Source: Flavobacteriales bacterium
Lineage (GTDB): Bacteria; Bacteroidota; Bacteroidia; Flavobacteriales; Flavobacteriaceae
Direction of reading: 5' to 3'
NCBI GenBank assembly: GCA_018335925.1
Contig: JAGXRF010000113.1
Coordinates: forward strand, 1-45,570
Length of the DNA: 45,570 bases
Shown: piece after piece, positions 1-7,958 of the stretch
Layout of the letters: each line of letters opens with the position of its first letter
Numbering within the stretch: the first letter of the stretch is position 1
The notes under the pieces: model-generated
The model's database searches: none
Seen by the model: the letters and a program-made list of their open reading frames with translations, nothing else
Told to the model about the DNA's origin: nothing
Made by a program: the position numbers and the translations under genes

Positions 1-237
1 TTACCAACCAACCAATTAACCTTTTATCCTAACCCGGTAAAAGATGTATTAAACTTGGTAAACAATACCACTATTGAAAGAGTTGAAATTTACAACTTGC
101 TTGGTCAACAAGTAATGCATGTAAGAACCAACGCTACACAAACTAGTGTACAAGTTGGGGAACTTGCCAAAGGTGCTTACATTGTAAAAGCTTATGCAGA
201 TGGTGCAGAGCATACCTTTAAAATTATCAAAAACTAA
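1..237 (+). CDS. T9SS type A C-terminal sorting domain (3' end of a secreted protein)
   Basis: Only the last 78 codons are in the window. The reading frame is open at base 1, so the gene begins upstream. The visible part starts with a Phe-Tyr-Pro-Asn-Pro motif followed by V-K-D, then 'VEIYNLLGQQV' and ends 'AYIVKAYADGAEHTFKIIKN'. This is the classic layout of the Por/T9SS type A sorting domain (TIGR04183-like): a short beta-sandwich that directs cargo through the type IX secretion system and is removed at the cell surface. The nature of the mature secreted protein cannot be read here. The gliding genes gldF and gldG elsewhere in the window fit an organism that uses this system. A strong terminator follows the stop codon. 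Confidence 0.9.
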   Translation, partial: LPTNQLTFYPNPVKDVLNLVNNTTIERVEIYNLLGQQVMHVRTNATQTSVQVGELAKGAYIVKAYADGAEHTFKIIKN

Positions 238-262
238 CTATAAGATAATTTGATTAAAACTT

Positions 263-292
263 AGAGGTGTTCGAAAGAGCACCTCTTTTTTT
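263..292 (+). terminator. Rho-independent terminator of the T9SS cargo gene
   Basis: Ten-base-pair stem (AGAGGTGTTC with GAGCACCTCT, one T-G wobble) closed by a GAAA tetraloop and followed by seven T. It begins 26 bases after the stop codon of the secreted-protein gene. Confidence 0.9.
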
Positions 293-707
293 ATTCCCAA
301 TAAATCTAAAAGTTAGGTTCCATTGTTTAAAGGTTTGAGTTTCGTTTAAAATAGTTAAGCTAAATGCTTAATATATAAACACAAAGCTTATAAAGTATTA
401 TGTTTTTAAGAAGCTCTTCCTAAGCATTTTTGAATGAATCAATTGTGATTTAATTTGAGAAATCATTAAACAGCAAGTAATTTGAAGCACATTAATAAGC
501 TTTGTATAATTTTTACAATTTTATGTAATGGTTCCTTTTTACTGTGTCTCTAATATCGATAAAGCAGTACATCACAATTACTATTTATCTCCTTATATCA
601 TTTGTTGTACTTTCGCAATTTTATTATTTCCTTTTTTTTAATAGTCATTGATATTGATATAGAAATTGTCAATTATTTTAATACTACTAAGCAAAACAAA
701 AAGCAAC
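293..707. other. Intergenic region without a recognisable gene
   Basis: About 415 bases of AT-rich sequence between two terminators. I see no open frame with a plausible start and ribosome site on either strand, and no RNA gene. A TACTTTCG at 608-615 resembles a promoter -7 element on the plus strand, but nothing recognisable lies downstream of it. Confidence 0.6.
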
Positions 708-731
708 AAAAAAGCCCCTATGAAAGAGGCT
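708..731 (-). terminator. Terminator of the FN3-like lipoprotein gene
   Basis: On the minus strand AGCCTC pairs with GGGGCT (one T-G wobble) around a 7-base loop and is followed by a run of T. It lies 22 bases past the stop codon of the lipoprotein gene. Confidence 0.75.
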
Positions 732-753
732 ATAAAATTTATTTTCATTTGAA

Positions 754-1677
754 TTAATTAAAATTAATCGGACCAGCCCATTCACTGGTACTGCCATCTA
801 AGCAATTAGCACGTACATAAAATTGTTTCCATGTGCAAAACATATTGCTAAAGGCAATGGATTGGTTACTAGTTGTGAATTGATTTCCATTTTGAGGTAA
901 TCCACCTTGTCCGACTAACGAAATCGTAAAACTTTGGGCATTGTTGTAATCGTAATTCCAACTAAAATTTCTGTATGCTGTACCTTGATTGCAGTTTCCA
1001 GAAATTAAAACAGTGTTTAAAAATATAGGTTTTGGACAAGAACCAATGGTTGTATACGTATATTTTTTGGCAGCAGATTTATCATTTTGAAAGCAAATGG
1101 CTCTAACATAAATATCATAAGTAGTACTAGTTTGAATATTTTGAATGGTACCACTATTTGAAGAAAATGAAATTTTAGTGCCATTTCCAGGAGTAAATCC
1201 CTGCAATCCATATTCCACTTCGTAGTTACCTGCATTTCCTCCGGAATATTCAAAGTAAATGCTAATGTTTTGTGTACTTGTCCACTGATTCATGGTAGCA
1301 GAAACTTGACCGGTACATTGACTTTGTTCTGTGGCAATATTTGCAATTTTAAAACTATTGGTTTGTCCTTGATTGCATAAACTTGAAATGTAAATATCGT
1401 ATAGAGTACTAGGACTTAAATTTTCAATGGTAGTTCCAGTTTGAGAGGTTGGGAAAGAAGTCCCGGTACCTTTGGTAAATCCTGCCGGGCCAAATTCTAT
1501 CAAATAAGAGTTGACATTATTTGCTGGCTGAAAGTTAAATGAAATATAGGTTGGGCCGGTACTGTAAACAGTTACGTTGGATACTTTGCCACAGCCATCT
1601 TCATCTCCTGAAGAACATCCGTTAAAAATTAACAATAATATTCCTGCAAGGAATGCGCTTTTAAATAGTGTTTTCAT
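754..1677 (-). CDS. Lipoprotein with fibronectin type III-like repeats
   Basis: A 307-residue protein with a lipoprotein signal: Lys-3, a hydrophobic core, then 'IFNGC' with the lipidated Cys near residue 21 and an acidic/serine stretch 'SSGDEDG' after it. Two homologous modules follow, at about 32-115 and 122-205. Each ends in a 'L(S/Q)PST-YDIY(I/V)-(S/A)-C' type strand and contains a 'EFGPAGF-GTGT' / 'EYGLQGF-GNGT' loop typical of FN3-like domains in Bacteroidota surface proteins. A third, divergent module makes up the rest. Such proteins are usually anchored in the outer membrane and may be surface exposed. The binding partner cannot be told. It sits alone, with its own terminator below and the TerC-gene terminator between it and the next gene. 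Confidence 0.75.
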   Translation of the reverse strand: MKTLFKSAFLAGILLLIFNGCSSGDEDGCGKVSNVTVYSTGPTYISFNFQPANNVNSYLIEFGPAGFTKGTGTSFPTSQTGTTIENLSPSTLYDIYISSLCNQGQTNSFKIANIATEQSQCTGQVSATMNQWTSTQNISIYFEYSGGNAGNYEVEYGLQGFTPGNGTKISFSSNSGTIQNIQTSTTYDIYVRAICFQNDKSAAKKYTYTTIGSCPKPIFLNTVLISGNCNQGTAYRNFSWNYDYNNAQSFTISLVGQGGLPQNGNQFTTSNQSIAFSNMFCTWKQFYVRANCLDGSTSEWAGPINFN

Positions 1678-1693
1678 ATGGTTTGGTTAAGTT

Positions 1694-1728
1694 AAAAAAA
1701 ACGTTTGGAGAGTTTGATGCTCCAAACG
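1694..1728 (-). terminator. Terminator of the terC-family gene
   Basis: Perfect 9-bp stem CGTTTGGAG / CTCCAAACG with a 9-base loop, followed on the minus strand by eight T. It lies between the stop codon of the TerC-family gene and the start of the FN3-like lipoprotein gene, so those two genes are separate transcription units. Confidence 0.9.
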
Positions 1729-1754
1729 ATGAAAATTATGTGTGGATTAAATGA

Positions 1755-2531
1755 TTAGGAATGTGACTTTTTACGCATTTTCATGTTTAAAAATTCTACT
1801 CCAAGTGAAAATGCAATGGCAAAATACAAATAGCCTTTGGGTACTGCACCAATTTCTTCTCCTATCAAAGTTGCATGAGATAAGTGCATGCTTTCGGTAA
1901 TCAGCATGAAACCAATTAAAATTAAAAATGCCAAACCGAGAATTTGTATAGATGGATTTGCATTAACGAAATTACCAACTGGAATGGCAAACAACATCAT
2001 AACCAATACAGAAATTACTACAGCAGTTACCATTAGGTACAATGCTCCTGGAATTCCATTGGTCATCCCAACTGCGGTTAAAATACTATCTACCGAAAAA
2101 ATCAAATCGATCATCAATATTTGTACAATTACATTGGAAAACGATTTGGCAGCAGTAGATTTTAAATCTTTGGCATGTTCTCCTTTGTGGTCCACTTTTT
2201 CGTGAATTTCTTTGGTACTCTTATAAATCAAAAAGAGTCCACCTAAAAGTAGTATCAATGCTTGCCCAGTAATACCGGCATTAAACCACCCCCAATTAAT
2301 CTCAAACAATTCTACTTTCATGGCAATCAACCATGTAATTCCGAATAGCATGGCAATTCGCATAAACATGGCCAAAAGCAATCCAATTCTAGTAGCTTTT
2401 TTGCGTTGATCCTCAGGTAGTTTTCCGGTGACAATAGAAATAAAAATGATGTTATCTATTCCCAAGATAATTTCCAAGAAAGTAAGCGTTAATAAAGCAA
2501 CGATAGCTTCAGGTTGTAATAAAAATTCCAC
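1755..2531 (-). CDS. TerC/YgdQ-family integral membrane protein
   Basis: A 258-residue multispan protein. The N-terminal helix carries 'LEIILGIDNIIFI' (Glu-20, Asp-26) and a later helix 'MIDLIFSVDSILTAVGM'. These paired acidic motifs are the signature of the TerC/Alx family (PF03741). Members are thought to move metal ions, especially manganese, across the inner membrane or to load exported metalloproteins. The sequence alone does not say which. A hydrophilic Lys/His loop lies between helices near residues 105-130. The gene starts 18 bases after the stop of a small lipoprotein gene and may be co-transcribed with it. It ends in a strong terminator. Confidence 0.9.
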   Translation of the reverse strand: MEFLLQPEAIVALLTLTFLEIILGIDNIIFISIVTGKLPEDQRKKATRIGLLLAMFMRIAMLFGITWLIAMKVELFEINWGWFNAGITGQALILLLGGLFLIYKSTKEIHEKVDHKGEHAKDLKSTAAKSFSNVIVQILMIDLIFSVDSILTAVGMTNGIPGALYLMVTAVVISVLVMMLFAIPVGNFVNANPSIQILGLAFLILIGFMLITESMHLSHATLIGEEIGAVPKGYLYFAIAFSLGVEFLNMKMRKKSHS

Positions 2532-2549
2532 GGTAGTTTCCTAATTAAG

Positions 2550-2924
2550 TTAATTGATTTTTTTTGCGTAACCTTTGGCTTTTTGGCTATCGCCTACAAA
2601 GCCATATTCAAATTGATAGCCCTCTGTATCGGTTTGTAAAATTTTGATATGGACTCCTTTTTTTTCTATTCTTGATTTTGGGTTGATTTTTTCTAAAATC
2701 ATTTCACAGTCATTAATCCATCGAATCTTGGAACTATCGGTTACATTTCGAAAAGTCTCCACCTGCATGTTTTCATCTCGGCTAAAAACAGAAATTTCTT
2801 TCACACCATCCAGTTCTTGTTCCATTTGAAACTTTCCAGTTTTAAAATCAACACACTTTTGCTCCACTTGGTAACACGAATTAAGTATAAAACAACTCGT
2901 GATCAAACTAAAAACATATTTCAT
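2550..2924 (-). CDS. Small predicted lipoprotein, unknown function
   Basis: A 124-residue protein beginning with a short basic N-terminus, a hydrophobic stretch and 'ILNSC', which fits a lipobox with Cys near residue 17. The mature part is charged and has no transmembrane segment. Motifs such as 'CVDFKTGKF' and 'GYQFEYGFVGD' suggest a small compact beta-rich domain, but I do not recognise the family. It lies 18 bases upstream of the TerC-family gene on the same strand, so the two may form a transcript. No function is proposed. Confidence 0.65.
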   Translation of the reverse strand: MKYVFSLITSCFILNSCYQVEQKCVDFKTGKFQMEQELDGVKEISVFSRDENMQVETFRNVTDSSKIRWINDCEMILEKINPKSRIEKKGVHIKILQTDTEGYQFEYGFVGDSQKAKGYAKKIN

Positions 2925-3022
2925 ATGTAAATATTTATTGTTTTTTTAAGGTCATATGGTATCGCTTTATTTTCATTGGTGTTTGCAAGCAAACGAGTCT
3001 GTTTATGGCGATTTCATAGCAA

Positions 3023-3244
3023 TTATTTTGGGTCGTTAAACAATCCTTTAATCATGGTTTGAATGCCTTTCCACAATAAATAAACGGCTAAAAAACATAA
3101 AACCAGTCCAACAGTAAGTACCACATAATGAAACCAATGTCCTTTATTGATCCATGCATTGTGAATAATGGTAGGACCAATAAACATCAAAGGCAAAGCA
3201 ATCACTGCTTTTTTAATGCCTTTGTAAAATAAGTCTTGGTTCAT
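3023..3244 (-). CDS. DUF6095-family small membrane protein
   Basis: 73 residues with two strongly hydrophobic segments, at about 13-28 and 39-62, and a basic C-terminus ('KGLFNDPK'). It resembles the DUF6095 family of short two-helix proteins in Flavobacteriia, recalled as often sitting beside murQ, as here. The start codon directly abuts the stop codon of the upstream exported-protein gene, so it is the last gene of the methyltransferase-ZIP-murQ operon. Its function is unknown. Confidence 0.75.
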   Translation of the reverse strand: MNQDLFYKGIKKAVIALPLMFIGPTIIHNAWINKGHWFHYVVLTVGLVLCFLAVYLLWKGIQTMIKGLFNDPK

Positions 3245-3739
3245 TTAAAATTGAATTTGAATTCCGGTACCTCTGAAGTTATGCACCAATTGAATTTCTA
3301 AACTAGTAGCTTTAGATTTTATTTGGTTTTCTGTATTTACCATTTCTATACTTTGTTCCAAGTATTTTTTTCTACCCGATATAATCGGAATAGAAATAGC
3401 CATCATACCAATTCCCACATAGGTAAATCCACCCGGGTATTTTTCATCTGCGGAGGCATGTTTTACCAAATCTCCAATAACCAAAACAGTTCCTCCAGCA
3501 AATAATAAGCCACCTACAGCCGATTTGGTTTGGTATTTTTTATAGCTTAAATAGGCATTTGGATGGTTGTTTTTCAAATGGTTTTTTACATCGTAATTGG
3601 ACAATCTCTCTCCATTTTGAAATATTTTTTTTCCAACCAATTCTAAAGGTGCTTGGTCAGAAATTGGATTCGGTTGCGTATTTCTTTGAGCAAATGTAAA
3701 CCCGATAAACAGTAGTAATAGTATATTCCAATGCTTCAT
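3245..3739 (-). CDS. Exported protein of unknown function in the murQ operon
   Basis: 164 residues with an N-terminal signal peptide (hydrophobic run at about 6-16, likely cleavage after 'TFA'). Two further hydrophobic stretches lie near residues 75-92 ('GGLLFAGGTVLVIGDLV') and 106-124. The C-terminus 'TGIQIQF' ends in an aromatic residue, a feature of outer-membrane proteins, though the chain is too short for a full barrel. The gene overlaps the end of murQ by four bases and touches the next gene, so translation is probably coupled. I do not recognise a characterised family. Confidence 0.7.
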   Translation of the reverse strand: MKHWNILLLLFIGFTFAQRNTQPNPISDQAPLELVGKKIFQNGERLSNYDVKNHLKNNHPNAYLSYKKYQTKSAVGGLLFAGGTVLVIGDLVKHASADEKYPGGFTYVGIGMMAISIPIISGRKKYLEQSIEMVNTENQIKSKATSLEIQLVHNFRGTGIQIQF

Positions 3740-4554
3740 ATCTTATTGATTTTTTTGAAAGTTTCGATTGCTTTTCTCACATTTTGGTGTTCTAATAACA
3801 ATTTCTTGGCTTGTTCAGCATCTAATCCTGTGGCTTCTTGAATCATTTTGGTGCCTCTTTCTACCAATTTATAGTTGCTCAATTGCATGTCTACCATGCG
3901 GTTGCCTTGTACTTTACCCAATTGAATCATACAACTGGTAGAAATCATGTTTAAAACCAACTTTTGAGCTGTGCCTGCTTTTAATCGTGAACTACCCGTT
4001 ACAAATTCAGGTCCAACTACCACTTCAATAGGGTAGTCGGATACTTTTTGTAATGGACTATTGGTATTGCACGTAATACATCCGGTTGGGATGTTGTTTT
4101 TTTGACATTCTTTTAAAGCTCCAATCACATAAGGGGTAGTTCCGGAGGCAGCAATTCCAATTACAAAATCATTGGTGTTTACCTGAAATTCTTGCAAGTT
4201 TTTCCATCCTTGTTGGGTGTCATCTTCTGCAAATTCTACTGCTTTTCTTATGGCTTGGTCTCCTCCAGCTATCAAACCAACTACCAAGTCAAAAGATACT
4301 CCAAAGGTAGGCGGACATTCCGATGCATCCACCACTCCTAATCTTCCAGAAGTTCCGGCACCTAAGTAAAACAATCTGCCTCCTTTTTTAAATTGCTCCA
4401 CTGTTTTTGACACCAAAGCTTCGATTTGTGGAATAGATTTTTGTACTGCTAAAGGCACACTTTGGTCTTCTTGATTCATCGAAATCAAGATTTCTTGCAC
4501 AGACATTTGTTCTAAATTCTGATAATTGGAAGATGCTTCTGTAATTTTTTCCAT
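3736..4554 (-). CDS. murQ: N-acetylmuramic acid 6-phosphate etherase
   Basis: A 272-residue SIS-domain enzyme that cleaves the lactyl ether of MurNAc-6-phosphate to give GlcNAc-6-phosphate and D-lactate during cell-wall recycling. The phosphosugar site is clear in 'LGAGTSGRLGVVDASECPP'. Further family motifs are 'GIAASGTTPYVIGAL' and 'GSSRLKAGTAQKLVLNM'. I place the start at the Met of 'MEKITEASSNYQ' because that is where family members begin. The longer frame adds 16 residues that are only the upstream ZIP gene read in another frame. With this start there is a single base between the ZIP stop and the murQ start. No MurNAc kinase or importer is visible nearby. Confidence 0.95.
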   Translation of the reverse strand: MEKITEASSNYQNLEQMSVQEILISMNQEDQSVPLAVQKSIPQIEALVSKTVEQFKKGGRLFYLGAGTSGRLGVVDASECPPTFGVSFDLVVGLIAGGDQAIRKAVEFAEDDTQQGWKNLQEFQVNTNDFVIGIAASGTTPYVIGALKECQKNNIPTGCITCNTNSPLQKVSDYPIEVVVGPEFVTGSSRLKAGTAQKLVLNMISTSCMIQLGKVQGNRMVDMQLSNYKLVERGTKMIQEATGLDAEQAKKLLLEHQNVRKAIETFKKINKI

Positions 4555-4555
4555 G

Positions 4556-5290
4556 TTAGTGTGCATGACCGCTTTCCATGATATAAGCCAAAGCAAAACC
4601 AAGTAAAATCATGCTGATTTTTGCTAGGTTGAATTTATGCCCTTCGTTGCTTTCAAAAATGATAGTAGAAGATATGTGAAATAAAATCCCTACCACCACC
4701 GCTGTTAACTCGCGAGAATAATGTTGCATAAAATGCAAATGTTCTGCCAAATAGGTACCAATAGGAGTCATCAAGGCAAAGCCTAGCATAAAACCAAAGA
4801 TGGTCCAATTTTTTAATCCCGACTGACGGAAGAAAATCGTCAGTATCATCGCAATAGGGAAGTGGTGAATACCAATGCCATAAGCCAAATGGTTGTTTTG
4901 GTAAATAGGCAATCCTTCTAACAAAGCATGTAAACACAAACTTCCGAATAATAGCCAAGGCATTTTTTGAAATGGCATTTCTTCTTCATGCGAGCCGTGC
5001 AAATGCACATGTCCGTGTTCTGCTCCTTTAGAGAAAAATTCTAGTACTATTTGCAAGATAATACCAAACATAATGTAAGCTCCCACCGGAATTTGACTGT
5101 GTGTATGACCTTCATGCCCGTGATGTTCTGCATGAAATAATTCAGGCAGCAAATGCATTACTGTGAGTGATAATAAAAAAGCACCAGAAAAAGCCAACAA
5201 CAATTTGATGTGTTTTTTCTTTTTAGGTTGGGTGGTCCATGCCAAAGCATATCCCAACATAACTGCTAAAAAAGTAATGATATAGTGCAT
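4556..5290 (-). CDS. ZIP-family divalent metal transporter
   Basis: A 244-residue membrane protein with about seven or eight helices. After the second helix there is a His-rich loop ('HAEHHGHEGHTH', then 'HGHVHLHGSH'), typical of the metal-gathering loop of ZIP transporters, which bring zinc or related ions into the cytoplasm. The metal-site helix reads 'HALLEGLPIYQ', matching the H-x3-E-G pattern, followed by 'HHFPIAMIL' in the next helix. Its start codon abuts the stop codon of the methyltransferase gene and its stop is one base from murQ, so it is in the middle of a tight operon. Why a metal importer sits with wall recycling is not evident. Confidence 0.88.
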   Translation of the reverse strand: MHYIITFLAVMLGYALAWTTQPKKKKHIKLLLAFSGAFLLSLTVMHLLPELFHAEHHGHEGHTHSQIPVGAYIMFGIILQIVLEFFSKGAEHGHVHLHGSHEEEMPFQKMPWLLFGSLCLHALLEGLPIYQNNHLAYGIGIHHFPIAMILTIFFRQSGLKNWTIFGFMLGFALMTPIGTYLAEHLHFMQHYSRELTAVVVGILFHISSTIIFESNEGHKFNLAKISMILLGFALAYIMESGHAH

Positions 5291-6025
5291 TTATTGAAAA
5301 ATCAATATTAAACGTTCCGATTTTTGTTGGTCAAATTTAGTCAATTTGTAATCACCAAAAACTTCTAACAAATACAATCCTGCTTTTTCCAGCATTTCTT
5401 CAAAATCAGCTAAGCCCAACGCTTGAACTTTTTCTGTAAAATGATGGTTTTTTCCATCAACTTCAAAGCGAATGTCTTTATAAATAAAATCATTATCTAT
5501 CCTTCTTATAATAGAAAAAGTTATTCCATCTAAAGTGATACTTTCTGATGGTACCAAGTTTTCTTTTACGAAGTTTAAATTCAAAAAATCAATTACTGCA
5601 ATGCCATTTTCTGTCAACGATTCTTTAATAGCTTGTAAAGTTTTAACATTATCGTCTTTACAATCAAAATACCCAAAACTGGTAAACAAATTAAAAATGA
5701 CATCAAATTTCTCAGGAAACTTTTCACGCATATCGTGCACCAAAAAATGGACTTTCCCTTTTTGGTTTTCTTTGGCCAATGCAATGTTGTTTTTACTCAA
5801 ATCGTATCCAGCTACATCAAACCCCAAAGTAGCCAAATAATTGGCATGCCTTCCTTTGCCACAAGCCAAATCTAAAATGGTGCTTCCTATGGGAATATTT
5901 AAATACGAAGTAAGTTGGTCAATAACAAATTGAGCTTCCTGCTCATCGCGATGTTGGTATAATATATGGTAATAAGGCGAATCAAACCAAGATTCGAACC
6001 ATTCATTAGGAGTATCTTTGTGCAT
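5291..6025 (-). CDS. Class I SAM-dependent methyltransferase, substrate unknown
   Basis: 244 residues with a Rossmann-type SAM site: motif I 'ILDLACGKGRHANYLA', the acidic motif II 'VAGYDLSKNNIALAKEN' and 'DMREKFPEKFDVIFNLFTSFGYF' as motif IV. The 'Y-DLA-G-GR' variant is common in a Methyltransf_25-type family of Bacteroidota. The target could be a small molecule, a lipid or a protein and cannot be inferred. It is the first gene of the five-gene minus-strand operon that runs through ZIP, murQ and DUF6095, and a candidate -7 element lies 24 bases upstream of its ATG. Confidence 0.88.
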   Translation of the reverse strand: MHKDTPNEWFESWFDSPYYHILYQHRDEQEAQFVIDQLTSYLNIPIGSTILDLACGKGRHANYLATLGFDVAGYDLSKNNIALAKENQKGKVHFLVHDMREKFPEKFDVIFNLFTSFGYFDCKDDNVKTLQAIKESLTENGIAVIDFLNLNFVKENLVPSESITLDGITFSIIRRIDNDFIYKDIRFEVDGKNHHFTEKVQALGLADFEEMLEKAGLYLLEVFGDYKLTKFDQQKSERLILIFQ

Positions 6026-6049
6026 GTAAAGTTCGTTCTACAATAAATG

Positions 6050-6057
6050 CAAAAGTA
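6050..6057 (-). promoter_or_regulatory. -7 element for the methyltransferase-ZIP-murQ operon
   Basis: TACTTTTG on the minus strand, matching the Bacteroidota consensus TAnnTTTG, 24 bases upstream of the ATG. A TTG lies 24 bases further upstream, slightly beyond the usual -33 spacing. Confidence 0.6.
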
Positions 6058-6147
6058 CAAAAAGAAGAAGTGTAATGATAGCAAGTTAACGAATCCTTTT
6101 TTTAATCAACTTTATTTAGTTTGAAATATATTGTAAATGTAACTTTT

Positions 6148-6155
6148 TACGTTTG
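6148..6155 (+). promoter_or_regulatory. -7 element for the three-helix membrane protein gene
   Basis: TACGTTTG, an exact TAnnTTTG match, 29 bases before the ATG at 6185. A TTTG at 6120-6123 gives a spacing of 24, one above the usual range. Confidence 0.55.
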
Positions 6156-6184
6156 TTATTTACTAATTTACAAAACCTAACCAA

Positions 6185-6499
6185 ATGAATACATCACTTT
6201 TTTTCTATTTCATCAATCCTTCTACCAGAAGATGGGGATACGTAATTGCTATTTTATTTTTGTTAAGCATTCCATTTATTGCCATGCAATTTACTTCGGA
6301 GGTAAATTGGGATGTGTATGATTTTGGAGTTGCATTGGTGTTTTTTTCCTTGCTCTTTGCAGCAATGGAGGGGATCATCTTATGGAAAGTATCTTTAAAA
6401 ACCAAGTTCATCAGTTTACTAATTTTGTTATTGGCATTTATGTTGCTATGGGCAGAAATGGCTGTAGGGATTTTTAATTCTCCCATCGCAGGCTCATAA
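6185..6499 (+). CDS. Small three-helix membrane protein, unknown function
   Basis: 104 residues with three hydrophobic segments at about 17-34, 45-66 and 73-96. The short N-terminal stretch 'INPSTRRWGY' precedes helix 1, an acidic loop 'TSEVNWDVYD' lies between helices 1 and 2, and there are no obvious catalytic residues. It has its own candidate promoter and lies 68 bases upstream of rimO on the same strand. rimO appears to have a separate promoter, so co-function is not implied. I do not recognise a named family. Confidence 0.65.
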   Translation: MNTSLFFYFINPSTRRWGYVIAILFLLSIPFIAMQFTSEVNWDVYDFGVALVFFSLLFAAMEGIILWKVSLKTKFISLLILLLAFMLLWAEMAVGIFNSPIAGS

Positions 6500-6539
6500 G
6501 TTGATTTTACATTTGGATTTTAAAATGGCATAAAAATGG

Positions 6540-6547
6540 TATCTTTG
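6540..6547 (+). promoter_or_regulatory. -7 element for rimO
   Basis: TATCTTTG matches TAnnTTTG and lies 20 bases before the rimO ATG. A TTTG at 6512-6515 is a possible but slightly distant -33 element. A GAGGAAG stretch just before the ATG is an unusually Shine-Dalgarno-like leader. Confidence 0.6.
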
Positions 6548-6567
6548 CATCCGAAAATTGAGGAAGA

Positions 6568-7872
6568 ATGAGAACCAAATCTCTTAAAAAAAATAAAATA
6601 AACGTAGTGACCCTAGGGTGCTCCAAAAATGTGTACGATAGCGAAGTGTTGATGGGGCAACTAAAAGCCAATGGCAAAGAGGTAGTTCATGAGCAAGAAG
6701 GAAACATCGTTGTTATCAATACTTGTGGGTTTATTGATAATGCAAAAGAGGAATCGGTTAATACCATTTTAGAGTTTGTAGATAAAAAACAGCAAGGTTT
6801 GGTGGACAAAGTTTTTGTTACCGGATGTTTGTCTGAACGTTACAAGCCTGATTTGCAAAAGGAAATTCCGGATGTAGACCAATACTTCGGGACTACGGAA
6901 TTACCTCAATTACTTAAAGTTTTGGGTGCCGATTACAAACATGAGTTGATTGGTGAACGATTAACTACCACACCAAAAAATTATGCTTACCTAAAAATAT
7001 CGGAAGGATGTGATCGTCCTTGTAGTTTTTGTGCCATTCCTTTGATGCGAGGCAAGCATGTTTCTAAGCCCATAGAAGAATTGGTTATAGAAGCCCAAAA
7101 ATTGGCAAAAAATGGTGTGAAAGAATTGATTTTGATTGCCCAAGATTTGACTTACTACGGATTAGACATCTACCAGAAAAGAAACTTGGCTGCGTTGTTA
7201 GAAGCTTTGGTTGCTGTGGAGGGGATTGAATGGATACGTTTGCATTATGCATTTCCAACCGGCTTTCCGTTGGAAGTACTAGAGGTAATGAAACGTGAAC
7301 CAAAAATTTGTAATTACATCGATATTCCATTACAACACATTGCAGATCCGGTATTGAAATCGATGCGAAGAGGTACAACTTACGAAAAAACCAACGCTTT
7401 ATTACGAAAATTCAGAGAGTTGATGCCGGAAATGGCTATCAGAACCACTTTGATAGTTGGATATCCGGGAGAAACAGAAGAAGATTTTCAGGTATTGAAA
7501 AACTGGGTAAAAGATATGCGTTTTGAACGTTTGGGTTGTTTTACCTATTCCCATGAAGAAAATACCCATGCGTTTTCGTTAGAAGATGATGTACCTCAAG
7601 AAGTAAAACAACAAAGAGCCCAAGAAATCATGGATTTGCAAGCCCAAATTTCATGGGATTTGAACCAAGAAAAGATTGGCAAAACTTTTAAGTGCATTAT
7701 CGATAGGAAAGAGGGGATGTACTTTGTTGGAAGAACCGAATTTGATAGTCCGGATGTAGACAACGAAGTGTTGATTGATGCTACTCAGCATTATGTAAAA
7801 GTTGGTGACTTCTGCGAAGTTGAAATTACCGATGCAACCGAATTTGATTTATATGCAGTTCCGGTAAAATAA
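6568..7872 (+). CDS. rimO: Ribosomal protein S12 methylthiotransferase RimO
   Basis: A 434-residue radical SAM enzyme that adds a methylthio group to the conserved aspartate of ribosomal protein S12. The N-terminal UPF0004 domain supplies Cys-18, Cys-53 and Cys-87 for the auxiliary iron-sulfur cluster ('TLGCSKN', 'INTCGF', 'VTGCLSERY'). The radical SAM cluster is bound by Cys-148, Cys-152 and Cys-155 in 'SEGCDRPCSFC'. A TRAM domain forms about the last 65 residues. The 'TLGCSKNVYDSE' opening separates RimO from the related MiaB. Length is normal and all catalytic residues are present. Confidence 0.96.
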   Translation: MRTKSLKKNKINVVTLGCSKNVYDSEVLMGQLKANGKEVVHEQEGNIVVINTCGFIDNAKEESVNTILEFVDKKQQGLVDKVFVTGCLSERYKPDLQKEIPDVDQYFGTTELPQLLKVLGADYKHELIGERLTTTPKNYAYLKISEGCDRPCSFCAIPLMRGKHVSKPIEELVIEAQKLAKNGVKELILIAQDLTYYGLDIYQKRNLAALLEALVAVEGIEWIRLHYAFPTGFPLEVLEVMKREPKICNYIDIPLQHIADPVLKSMRRGTTYEKTNALLRKFRELMPEMAIRTTLIVGYPGETEEDFQVLKNWVKDMRFERLGCFTYSHEENTHAFSLEDDVPQEVKQQRAQEIMDLQAQISWDLNQEKIGKTFKCIIDRKEGMYFVGRTEFDSPDVDNEVLIDATQHYVKVGDFCEVEITDATEFDLYAVPVK

Positions 7873-7909
7873 GAAGACCTGACAAATATCATAATTTTTA
7901 CCATAGAAT

Positions 7910-7946
7910 AGGGGTAACTTAGTTTCATAAAAAACTAGTAACCCCT
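7910..7946 (+). other. Long hairpin between rimO and the YdcH-like gene
   Basis: AGGGGT pairs with ACCCCT, then after an A-A mismatch ACT pairs with AGT, then after one bulged T AGTTT pairs with AAACT, giving 14 base pairs around a 6-base loop. It ends 12 bases before the ATG at 7959. There is no long T run after it, so it is not a textbook terminator. It could be a weak terminator for rimO or a leader structure for the next gene. Confidence 0.6.
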
Positions 7947-7958
7947 AATTATTTTGTC

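Noticed and set aside
608..615. TACTTTCG as a plus-strand promoter
   Set aside because: No TTG at the -33 distance and no gene or RNA downstream before the opposing terminator.
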